Part shown: positions 44,628 through 53,877 of the stretch, piece after piece
Numbering within the stretch: the stretch's first letter is position 1
How the letters are laid out: every line of letters starts with the position of its first letter
DNA from: Hydrangea macrophylla
Lineage: Eukaryota > Streptophyta > Magnoliopsida > Cornales > Hydrangeaceae
Length of the DNA stretch: 64,000 bases
NCBI GenBank assembly: GCA_033977485.1
Contig: CM066988.1
Span: 28,376,501-28,440,500, forward strand
Reading direction: 5' to 3'
The notes under the pieces: model-generated
Seen by the model: only the letters and a program-made list of their open reading frames with translations
Told to the model about the DNA's origin: nothing
The model's database searches: none
Translations under genes and position numbers: made by a program

Positions 44628-45497
44628 TGATGATCATATGCACCCATGACTATCTTTCTGTTTTTCTTGCTTTCTGTGCTGAGACTGATGTTGATGTATT
44701 CTGTCTGAGACTTGATGGGCTTGTACTCTTGACTTTGCTTGATGCTGTTTTATGCTATCCTTCTGTTTCGCTTTGCATCCCTTGTCACGAGACTGATTTG
44801 ATTGACACTTTGCACACTGACACACAGGACTCGATTTTACAGGGAAAGGAAATTTCTGACGATTCCTCTTTCTCGACAATGTCTTTTGACTTGGATATTT
44901 GAATTTTCTAAGGATTTGCATGTTTTGAAAATGAGATTTTATCTTGTAGCAGGATATTGTGTTGGCTTTGCATGTAATCTTGAAGCTTTTGAAAATTTTC
45001 CACATAATGTTTCAGTCTTGACATTAGATTCACATCTTTAGATTGCTAAAAAACTTTTCAACTTAATATCAAGAATTACCAGATTTTTCACTTAGGTGCT
45101 TTAATTCTGATAGCCAAGTGATCCAGAGAAGACAGGTAGCGAGGTATGGGCAAACGACAGTTTGCCCCTAGTTGACAGAGATAAATGGAAGTTTGGGCAA
45201 ACGCAGTTTGCCCCTAGTGTGGCAGTGATATCTTGAGGCTTTGGGCAAACTTGAAAGTTTGCCCCTAGTTTGCAAGGTTCAGGGATCGAGAGCCAGGAAA
45301 GCTCGCCTACTTATCCCCAAGTGGGAATCAGATCCAAAGTAGTTCGGCCAGGTCTTGAAAGAAAGTATGGTTGAGGGTTTTAGGAGCAGTGACCGAACCG
45401 AGCAGGTTGCCTACATATCCCCAAGTGGGAATCAGGTCAAGTGTAGTTCCTCGAATGCTGGAGGTTTTGAAAGAACAGGTTTTGAAAGAAAAGGCTT
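44628..45497. other. Element C spacer between pol and antisense gene, with polypurine-like hairpins
   Basis: The 3' flanks of two convergent genes. Three copies of GGGCAAAC-(4-6 nt)-GTTTGCCCCTA occur at 45148-45170, 45195-45216 and 45244-45268. On the element's sense strand each contains TAGGGGCAAAC, like the true polypurine tract at 38670. Two copies of GCCTACWTATCCCCAAGTGG with GAATCAG follow at 45304-45345 and 45408-45448. Confidence 0.7.
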
Positions 45498-48400
45498 TTA
45501 AGCATAGTATCTCTTGAGACGGTCAATGTTGATTGGCTGATTGAACTCAACTCCATCTAGATCCATCAGGTATGCCGCTCCTCCAGAGAGAAGCTTCTTG
45601 ATGACGTATGGGCCAACCCAATTTGGCTTGAATTTCCCTCTAGGATCGAAAACGGGTGCTTTTAAGGCTTTAAGCACAAGGTCGCCTTCCTCAAGTTTTC
45701 TTGGACGGACCTTCTTGTTGAATGCTCGAGCTATTCTTCTCTGATACACATGCACATGATCAATTGCGGCCAACCTTTTCTCATCAAGTAATATTAGCTC
45801 CTCATATCTATCTCTTAGCCAATCAAATTCTGGAATCTCGGATTCTGCCACAACTCTCAAAGATGGTAGTTCTATTTCAACTGGGAGTACTGCTTCCATT
45901 CCGTAAGCCAATGAATAAGGAGTGGCTCCTGTAGATGTTCGGATAGATGTTCTGTATCCCCACAGTGCATACGGTAACTTCTCATGCCAATCTCGGTATG
46001 TATCAGTCATCTTTCTTAGGATCGTCTTCAAATTCTTATTAGCTGCTTCAACTGCCCCATTTGTTTGTGGCCTATACGGCGCTGACATGTGGTGCATGAT
46101 CTTGTATTCTTCTAGTAGATCCAAAACCTCTTTCTGGAAGTGACTGCCATGATCGGATATCAACTCATGAGGGACCCCGTATCGGCAGATTATATTTCTT
46201 CTGATAAATCTGGCCACATCTTTAGCCTTCAATGTCGCATAAGACTCTGCTTCCACCCATTTTGTGAAATAATCAATTGCTACCAGGATGTATTGATGCC
46301 CATTAGACGCCTTCGGGGTTACTTCTCCAATAACATCTATTCCCCAAACTGAGAATGGCCAAGGGGTAGTCATGTTGTATAGCAGTGACGGCGGCACATG
46401 CTTCATATTGGCATGGATCTGACATTTGTGACATTTTCTGACATATTCATAGCAGTCCTTGTCCATAGTAGTCCAATAATATCCTTGTCGGATGATCTTC
46501 TTAGCTAACATGTGTCCACTCATATGAGGACCACACACCCCTTCGTGAATTTGCTCCATCATCTTTCTCGCACTGTTTCCATATAGACATGTCAAGTTGA
46601 ATCCATTGTAAGATCTCTTCAATAGACTTCCACCACAAATCATGAACTGAGCCGAGAATCTTCTTATGGCTCTCTTGTCTTTCTCGGAGGCGCTTTCCGG
46701 ATATTCCCCATTTTCAATGAAGTTCCACACGTCGGTGTACCACGGAAGTTCTTCTGCTTCTTCTATTTCCCCAATCATCTCATAAGACGGCTTTTCCCTT
46801 TGTTCAATCATCAAAGGAGTTAGCTTTATCCCCACAGGAATCTCAATCATTGATGCTAAAGTAGCCAAAGAGTCTGCTAGCTGATTTTCTTCTCGAGGCA
46901 GGTAGAAGAACGTGATATGCAAGAAACGAGTTCGTAAAGAATCAAGATACTCATGATAGGGTTTTAACTTCTCTTCCTTGACTTTCCAATCTCCTCGAAC
47001 TTGGGATATGATCAAATTGGAATCCCCGAATACATCAAGTTTCCTTACCTCCAAAGTCAATGCGGCTTCTAGCCCCAAGATACAAGCTTCATACTCAGCA
47101 GTGTTGTTGGTGGAGGTGTACTTCAGCTTAATAGAGAATGGGGTATGTGCTCCTTCAGGGGATACAAGGATGATTCCTACTCCATATCCTTTTTGGTTTG
47201 CAGCTCCATCAAAATACATTTTCCACACATCTTCTTTTAATTCCATCAATCCTTCGTCAGGGAACATGAACTCTCCTTCGTTTTCCAGATTTATCGAATG
47301 TTCTGCTAAATGTTCTGCGACAGCCCTTCCTTTAACAGATTTACTCGTAGCATGTATCAAGTCAAACTCAGATAGCATCAATGTCCATCGGGAGATTCTT
47401 CCGGTCAATGCTGGTTTTTCAAATAGGTACTTCAAAGGATCCATTCGGGAGATTAAAACAACAGGGAAGGCCAACATATAATGCCTCAGACGACGAGTGG
47501 CCCAAACCAAAGCCCAACATGTCTTTTCTAACGGAGAATACTTCAATTCGTATCCAGTCATCCTTTTACTTAAGTAGTAAATGGCTTTCTCTGTACGCCC
47601 TTCATCTCCTTCTTGGGCTAACATGCATCCCATAGCATTCTCTGACACGGATAAGTACAACAGCAAAGGCTTCCCTGACTTCGGGGGTGAAAGAACCGGT
47701 GGGTTTGATAAATAAGCCTTGATCTTGTCAAAAGCTTCTTGACATTGATTGTCCCATTCGAATTTCTTCCCTTTTCTCAACAAGCTGAAAAGCGGATCGC
47801 AAGTAGCAGTGAGCTTAGATATGAAGCGGCTGATGAATTGGATTCTTCCCAGAAATCCTCTTACTTCCTTTTCATTTGTCGGAGGCGGCATATCCATAAT
47901 AGCCTTGATCTTTGTGGGGTCAACCTCAATTCCTCTCTGTGTGATGAGAAATCCTAGCAGCTTTCCGGTGGTAACTCCAAAAGTACACTTCTGTGGATTC
48001 AATCTCATTCTGTATTTCCTTAATCTTTCAAAGAACTTGGCGAGTGCTGTTAAATGCCCACTTCTTTCTTTGGACTTAACAATCATATCATCCACATAAA
48101 CTTCTACCTCTTTATGGATCATGTCATGTAACAAAGTAGTAGCAGCTCTCTGATAGGTCGCTCCGGCATTCTTTAACCCAAATGGCATTACTCGGTAGCA
48201 ATACGTCCCCCAGTGAGTTGTGAATGTAGTCTTTTCTCTGTCTTCGGGTGCCATTAAAATCTGATTGTACCCTGAGAAACCATCCATGAATGATAACAAC
48301 TCATGCCCCGCGGTGCTATCTACCAGAACATCTATGTGTGGAAGCGGAAAATCATCCTTAGGACTAGCCTTGTTTAGATCTCTGAAGTCAACACATACAC

Positions 48401-51400
48401 GGATCCTTCCATCCTTCTTTGGCACAGGAACTATATTGGCTATCCATTCCGGATATTGGGTTACCATCAGGAATCCAGCTTTCAATTGTTTCTCAACTTC
48501 TTCTTTGATCTTCAAAGTCCATTCGGGTCTCATGCGTCTCAACTTTTGCTTAACAGGTTTTGAATTTGGAAAGAGAGGGATGTGGTGTTGGACAATCTCT
48601 GGATCGATGCCTGGCATATCTTGGTAGGACCAAGCGAAAACATCTTTAAATTCTTTTAATAAGTTGATTAGTTCATTGCTTTCTTGTGAAGTGAGCGTGG
48701 TGCCAATATGAACATTTTGTGGATTATCTTCATTATCCAAGTTTATTAGCAAAGTTTCTTCAATAATCTTGCATGCAGATTCATTTTCATTTTCAATTAA
48801 TCTTTGCAAATCCTCAGAAATTTCAAAATCAAGATCATCAGACACAGAAGAGTAAGCAAAATCCTCGTTCATTTCATTAACATTTTTGGGTACATCAAAA
48901 GCAAAAGCAGACTCAACATCATGGCTCATATTGGCCTTTACAGACTTCCGGGGAAATGGGGGAGGGGATTTGTTGACTTCCGATTCTATCACCCAATTGT
49001 TCAGAGCTCCCTCTATTGGCTTGATTTCTTTCACATTTCCCAGTGCTTCTTCGGCATCCATCAGCATGTTCAACTCTTCATCCATTAGCATGTTCAAATC
49101 ATCACTTGTCATCAGCTCAGCCCAGTCCTTCCTTTCTTTCTTGATAGGCGGAGTATACAAGAACGGATCCTCATAGTCGGAGAACTCATGTTTGAAGAAA
49201 ATCTCAAATCCAGGCTTAATGTTCTTGGTAGCCGGATCATACCATGGTTCAGGGAACCCACAGAAGGGAAAGTCATCGCCTTCTTTCACGAAGTATCCAT
49301 TCAGGATTCTTGGCCCAGAAACAACCATCGGCCCTTTTCCTTTTGTCATCTTCTTCTTATCTTCTTCAGTCAATTGATACCCAAGCCCAGATTTATCTTT
49401 CTGTTCGTGGAAGTTCGGTGGTTCAGTTATTCCTTGTTGACGACGACCTAGTCCCATTCCAGGAAAATAGTTCATCTTCCGCACCATATGAGCCACTTTA
49501 GGATTGGCATACTGGTCAAAGTACAATGGCATGACTTCAGGGATCCAATTCTGTCCCACTTCTTCTTGTAGATCTTTGGCAACCGGGTTTCCCTTCTCGA
49601 ACATCTTTCTATATTCGCGTCCGGTGATGAACGGCTTCTTTTTCTTGATCGGAGTGATTTCTTCGCCCCAGACAGATGCATCAGGAAGTTTCTTCTCATA
49701 GCTGAGTCGATCCCAAACGGATTTCTTTTTCTTAGCTCCTTCATTTATCATTCCCACAAAGTTGAATCCTCCCAATTCATTCTCTTCTTCCGGTGTTTGG
49801 ACTTCTAGCACAGGACCATGGCTTGTCCCTTCTTCTTTGATCCAGCTACCTCCAAAGATTGTTACCACATCCTCTTTCCAGATGAACTTGACTTTCTGGT
49901 GGAGAGTGGAGGCGACTGCATCATTCACATGTAACCACGGACGTCCCAATAGCAGATTAAAGCTAGCCGGAATATCAATCACTTGGAAATCAGCTTCTTT
50001 GTTTAATGGCCCGACTTCAATTTTCAACTTAATCATTCCCACAATGGCCCTTTTGGTGTTATCATAGGCCCTCACAGTTTGTGTTGATGGCAAGAGTTCT
50101 GAAATAGACAACCCCATTCTGAGAGCTGTTTGGAGAGGACATACATTCAAGGCTGACCCATTATCTACCAAGCAGACCGGTACTCTATTCCCCAGGCAAT
50201 GTACAGTGATGTAGAGAGCTCTGTTGTGGTGTGCCCCTTCCGGCGGTAAATCTTCATCTGTGAATGTGATTACAGGCTTACAAGGCTTTGAAGAGATCAT
50301 GTTTACTAGATCTTCGGGAGTAGTATTGACAGAAACATCCAAACGATTGAGAGTATCGAGCATGGCCTGCCTGTGTTTGTGAGAGGTCATAAGTAATCCC
50401 CATACTGAGATCCAAGCTTGTGTTTTCTTCAATTGCTTTAGGATTTCATCTTCTTCTTCGCTCACGGCTCCTTTACCAGCCTCTTTTGCTTTGACGACTT
50501 CTTTCTCATTCCATGTTTCTTTTCCACGATTTTCTAACTCATGAGGCTTGAAATGACGTCCGGAACGGGTCAAGTGGTTTGCTTCATTGGTGATCCAGAT
50601 AGACTCAAGTTCTTTGGCTAACTTTTCGGTGCCAACAGTGATTTTCCAAACAGAATCATCGGGGATTATGGTATTATTAACGGAATCATCCTCATCATCA
50701 TACCACCAATCTTCTTCTTCTTCCATCATTGCAATAAGATCGTCATCTTTGATTTCAAGGTTCTCGACAGGCTTTAGCAATTCTTCTATCGGCTCAGTGC
50801 TTTGTTTCTCGGTGACTGCTTCTATGGGCTTTTCTTCCTCATACCAGATCGAGTCGTCGGTGATGGCATTGGGATCCCACCATTCAATTGTAAGATTTCC
50901 GTTGGCTATTTCTTCTTCAAAAGCCAGTGCTTCTTCGACCCATTCTTCCTCTTCCATATTCCTCAAGATGCAAATTGCAGCGTCTTCCGGAAGTTGAACA
51001 TCCATAGCTGGTTGATTCGAGGATGTGATGTAGGTCTTTGGGTTATAAATCTGAGATCCTTCTTCTACAAAGTTAACATTTGGCATGTTCCCCTTATGAT
51101 TAGGGAGAGGATTCTTCTGAACATTTGGCTGAGAGGGAGGAGGGGAGATGACCCCTTTTTCAATCAAGTCTTCAATTTCATGGCGAAGTCTCCAGCATCT
51201 ATCTGTGCTATGTCCACGGCCTTGATGAAAGTCACAAAAGAACTCTGTTTTGAAACCCGGTGGAAGTGGATTTGGCTCTGGTTTAGGTTCCAATTTCTGC
51301 AAGTACCCTTTTTCTATCATTCTTTCAAGTGCGGTGCTTAGTGGCATCCCCAAGTCGGAAAATTCTCTTTTCTCTCTCGACTGTTTCTGATTTTGACTTC

Positions 51401-52349
51401 CTCTTGCATTAGCCATACTTCGACGCTCTTTCTGAAAAGGCTGAGGAGATAGTGTGTTGACGTCAGCAGACTGATGATAGACTGGCCTTTCTGTCTTTCT
51501 GTATCGATTGCTCGTGCTTTCTTTCTTGATCTTTCCATCTCTAATGGCATCTTCTATCAAAGTTCCCACATCAAACAGCTGTTCGAAACTCACAATGGAC
51601 TGAAATTCTAGCCTTTCCAAGTATTCGGGCTGTAGATTCTTGATGATCATTCGGACCTGATCTTTTTCCGCTGGCCTGCTAGTCATTTGAGCAGCTTTAG
51701 CTCTCCAACGAGTAAGGAAACCTGCGAAGGATTCCCTGTACTCTTGTCGGGTGGTTTCTAGATCTCTTGCAGTTACATCAAACAACTGGTTATATGAATA
51801 TTGAGCCACGAAAGCTTTGGCCAATGCCTCCCAATCTCTGGTTATGGCTGGTTCTAACGTCAAGTACCATGAAAGTGCTGCTCCACTCAAAACTCTTGGA
51901 AACAATAGAGCGAAGAGGTCAGATCCAATGCCCATGGGCTGCAAAGTTCCTACATAAAGCCTCAGATAGCTCTTTGGATTTCCGGTTCCATTGAAAAATT
52001 CAATATGCGGCATCTTAAACTTCTCTGGGAGTTTGGCTTTTGGAGCGTCACACAACCCTTCAACATCGAACAAATACTCATCCACCCCTTTGCTCTTTCT
52101 GATCACACTCTCTAGTTTGTCGATCTTGGCCAACTTGTCCTGAATTTCCTGATTTAGCTGAACCTTTGGTTGAACTGTCTCCCCAAAATCTTCTTCTTCA
52201 TGATGCTCTGGAGGTGGTGGTGGTGGATTAGTTAGCTGCTCAATCATTCTCATCATAGTGGCAAGTTGTTCTCGATTCTGCTCCCTGCTCTGATCCAAGG
52301 CAGCTTGCATTGCGGCCAATCTGGCTTCCATATCCGCTTCGTATGTCAT
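45498..52349 (-). CDS. gag-pol: Element C gag-pol polyprotein, single open frame
   Basis: Encodes all replication functions. The frame opens upstream, but its first ATG is at 52349, giving about 2283 residues. Approximate order: coiled-coil N-terminus with a run of six prolines (to 60); gag domain (115-300); CX2HX4HX4C knuckle CDFHQGRGHSTDRC (about 385); acidic linker; protease with DNGSALNV (about 728), where DNG replaces the usual DTG or DSG; G-patch motif FPGMGLGRRQQG (about 965). RT follows with VCVDFRDLNKASPKD and catalytic YVDD (about 1415). A first RNase H has lost its catalytic acids (YLSVSENAMG). A second, archaeal-type RNase H keeps FDGAANQKG, NTAEYEA and GDSNLI (1710-1840). Integrase has HKCQIHAN and the DDE set GIDVIG, ISDHGSHF, GAVEAANKN (1970-2100). 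No stop or frameshift is seen, unlike typical Ogre elements, where an intron separates protease from RT. Confidence 0.95.
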   Translation of the reverse strand: MTYEADMEARLAAMQAALDQSREQNREQLATMMRMIEQLTNPPPPPPEHHEEEDFGETVQPKVQLNQEIQDKLAKIDKLESVIRKSKGVDEYLFDVEGLCDAPKAKLPEKFKMPHIEFFNGTGNPKSYLRLYVGTLQPMGIGSDLFALLFPRVLSGAALSWYLTLEPAITRDWEALAKAFVAQYSYNQLFDVTARDLETTRQEYRESFAGFLTRWRAKAAQMTSRPAEKDQVRMIIKNLQPEYLERLEFQSIVSFEQLFDVGTLIEDAIRDGKIKKESTSNRYRKTERPVYHQSADVNTLSPQPFQKERRSMANARGSQNQKQSREKREFSDLGMPLSTALERMIEKGYLQKLEPKPEPNPLPPGFKTEFFCDFHQGRGHSTDRCWRLRHEIEDLIEKGVISPPPSQPNVQKNPLPNHKGNMPNVNFVEEGSQIYNPKTYITSSNQPAMDVQLPEDAAICILRNMEEEEWVEEALAFEEEIANGNLTIEWWDPNAITDDSIWYEEEKPIEAVTEKQSTEPIEELLKPVENLEIKDDDLIAMMEEEEDWWYDDEDDSVNNTIIPDDSVWKITVGTEKLAKELESIWITNEANHLTRSGRHFKPHELENRGKETWNEKEVVKAKEAGKGAVSEEEDEILKQLKKTQAWISVWGLLMTSHKHRQAMLDTLNRLDVSVNTTPEDLVNMISSKPCKPVITFTDEDLPPEGAHHNRALYITVHCLGNRVPVCLVDNGSALNVCPLQTALRMGLSISELLPSTQTVRAYDNTKRAIVGMIKLKIEVGPLNKEADFQVIDIPASFNLLLGRPWLHVNDAVASTLHQKVKFIWKEDVVTIFGGSWIKEEGTSHGPVLEVQTPEEENELGGFNFVGMINEGAKKKKSVWDRLSYEKKLPDASVWGEEITPIKKKKPFITGREYRKMFEKGNPVAKDLQEEVGQNWIPEVMPLYFDQYANPKVAHMVRKMNYFPGMGLGRRQQGITEPPNFHEQKDKSGLGYQLTEEDKKKMTKGKGPMVVSGPRILNGYFVKEGDDFPFCGFPEPWYDPATKNIKPGFEIFFKHEFSDYEDPFLYTPPIKKERKDWAELMTSDDLNMLMDEELNMLMDAEEALGNVKEIKPIEGALNNWVIESEVNKSPPPFPRKSVKANMSHDVESAFAFDVPKNVNEMNEDFAYSSVSDDLDFEISEDLQRLIENENESACKIIEETLLINLDNEDNPQNVHIGTTLTSQESNELINLLKEFKDVFAWSYQDMPGIDPEIVQHHIPLFPNSKPVKQKLRRMRPEWTLKIKEEVEKQLKAGFLMVTQYPEWIANIVPVPKKDGRIRVCVDFRDLNKASPKDDFPLPHIDVLVDSTAGHELLSFMDGFSGYNQILMAPEDREKTTFTTHWGTYCYRVMPFGLKNAGATYQRAATTLLHDMIHKEVEVYVDDMIVKSKERSGHLTALAKFFERLRKYRMRLNPQKCTFGVTTGKLLGFLITQRGIEVDPTKIKAIMDMPPPTNEKEVRGFLGRIQFISRFISKLTATCDPLFSLLRKGKKFEWDNQCQEAFDKIKAYLSNPPVLSPPKSGKPLLLYLSVSENAMGCMLAQEGDEGRTEKAIYYLSKRMTGYELKYSPLEKTCWALVWATRRLRHYMLAFPVVLISRMDPLKYLFEKPALTGRISRWTLMLSEFDLIHATSKSVKGRAVAEHLAEHSINLENEGEFMFPDEGLMELKEDVWKMYFDGAANQKGYGVGIILVSPEGAHTPFSIKLKYTSTNNTAEYEACILGLEAALTLEVRKLDVFGDSNLIISQVRGDWKVKEEKLKPYHEYLDSLRTRFLHITFFYLPREENQLADSLATLASMIEIPVGIKLTPLMIEQREKPSYEMIGEIEEAEELPWYTDVWNFIENGEYPESASEKDKRAIRRFSAQFMICGGSLLKRSYNGFNLTCLYGNSARKMMEQIHEGVCGPHMSGHMLAKKIIRQGYYWTTMDKDCYEYVRKCHKCQIHANMKHVPPSLLYNMTTPWPFSVWGIDVIGEVTPKASNGHQYILVAIDYFTKWVEAESYATLKAKDVARFIRRNIICRYGVPHELISDHGSHFQKEVLDLLEEYKIMHHMSAPYRPQTNGAVEAANKNLKTILRKMTDTYRDWHEKLPYALWGYRTSIRTSTGATPYSLAYGMEAVLPVEIELPSLRVVAESEIPEFDWLRDRYEELILLDEKRLAAIDHVHVYQRRIARAFNKKVRPRKLEEGDLVLKALKAPVFDPRGKFKPNWVGPYVIKKLLSGGAAYLMDLDGVEFNQPINIDRLKRYYA

Positions 52350-53856
52350 ATCTTCAACCCTAGTCGACTCAGCTGTTCCTTCTTCTAACCCTGATCTGAT
52401 CAAACGGCTGTTCGGAGCTCTGACCCAGAAAGGAGTACAACTTTTCGGTCCTATCTTTTCTTATCTGGTTTATTTAGGGATTTTCAAATAATCAGGTATC
52501 TTTATTGCAAAAGAATTTTTCAAAGAATGATATAAGAAGGTGGATTTACAAAGATGGAAATCATAAATGGAAAATCATTTCCTTTTCCAAAAATATTTTT
52601 CTTAAAATCAAAGAAATCTTTTCAAGCTTTCAAAATTCTGAGGAAAACAAAACTTTTCTTTTTTAAAAGTATATTAGAGGCGTCGCACTCGTGAGTCGTA
52701 TATGCAATGCTCGTGTAGTGCATGCAATGCAGATGAAATGCAATCTAATCTAAATGCAATGCACCTTAATCTAGCTTAGACCTAGCACATCAGCACATAA
52801 GCACATAAGATTCCTTGAGTATGCTAATCACCCTACTAATCCAATCATTATCCAAGGATTTTGAGTTTTGAAATTCTTGATGGTTCATGTTTTCAAAATT
52901 GAAATTTTTCATGAAAATCTTTGAAAGAGATGGGGAGATTTGTAATTTTTCAAAATCAAATTGAACCATCAATTCTTGAGGTGTGAAATCATGATTTTTG
53001 AAAATCGAGGTGGGAATTTTGAAATTCTAAGATCTGAGAGGAAGATTTTGAAATTGAATCATCATGATTTCTTGAAGACCAAAGTAAAATTTTTTTTTTT
53101 TGAAATTCTCTAAAATCTAGGAGAATTTGAAATTGAATCATCAAAGTGTGATCATGATTTCTGGAAATAGGAATTTTGAAATTCTCTAAAATCTAAGGAG
53201 AATTCTGGAAAGATTTTGTGAAAGTGAATCTCAAAGCAAATTTTCAAAAGGGATATTCTTGGAATTTTCAAAAGACTTGGGGTTTTTCAAAGAAGTGCTT
53301 ATAATTTCAAAAATTTTCAAAATTGTCCTCAAATAGTGATTGGATGTTCGGATAAAGACCATACTACCCTAGAGGAATCCACCATACAAGGTTTGATGAT
53401 GCCTTCGCATACACGTCCTCATCATCCACATAATCCCTTACGGGCAAGCGCAAATAATTCATCACATTGTCCTAATCAAAGATGATAATCAAGATCCTAA
53501 TTGAAGGGTTCTATAGAAACTATATGCAAAGGCCGGGTTTTAGTCTCATAAAGGGTCCATTAGCAAGCTCAGCGGTGTGGTTGACCGCCTCCCCGAGGGC
53601 GTGCCGTTCACACATAGGCTCTATATACCGCACGCGGTACAAGGCTAACGGTGACTACATGCTACCAAAACTCTTGACAAATAGAGGAAAGAGGGCCCTC
53701 TATCTTCAAGGCAATGATCTCAAGCAGTCGCGGTGAAAGAACAATGCAAGTGCAAATGCAGGCAGAAACAACATGATTATTGAATTAATAACAAGGATAT
53801 TCATTGGTTCAAGTCAAACCCTCGAAGAACAAGAAACCATCGGTTTCATGTTCAAA
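52350..53856 (-). other. Element C 5' leader
   Basis: About 1.5 kb between primer site and gag without a coding region. The frame of gag-pol is open back to about 52460 but without an ATG. Part of it (52985-53240) consists of diverged repeats of GAAATTCTCTAAAATCTAGG with GAATTTGAAATTGAATCATC. Part (53520-53720) is more GC-rich and contains CTCTATATACCG. The large ORF1 of some Ogre elements is absent. Confidence 0.7.
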
Positions 53857-53874
53857 TCCCCAGCAGAGTCGCCA
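53857..53874 (-). other. Element C primer binding site
   Basis: Minus-strand TGGCGACTCTGCTGGGGA lies three bases inside the 5' LTR. This is the primer-site sequence typical of Ogre-type elements (arginine tRNA by family knowledge). Confidence 0.85.
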
Positions 53875-53877
53875 GAT

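Noticed and set aside
44634..45041. Frames on both strands just after the antisense gene stop codon.
   Set aside because: They are mutually overlapping shadows in the untranslated region; the antisense gene already has a well-supported stop at 44627.
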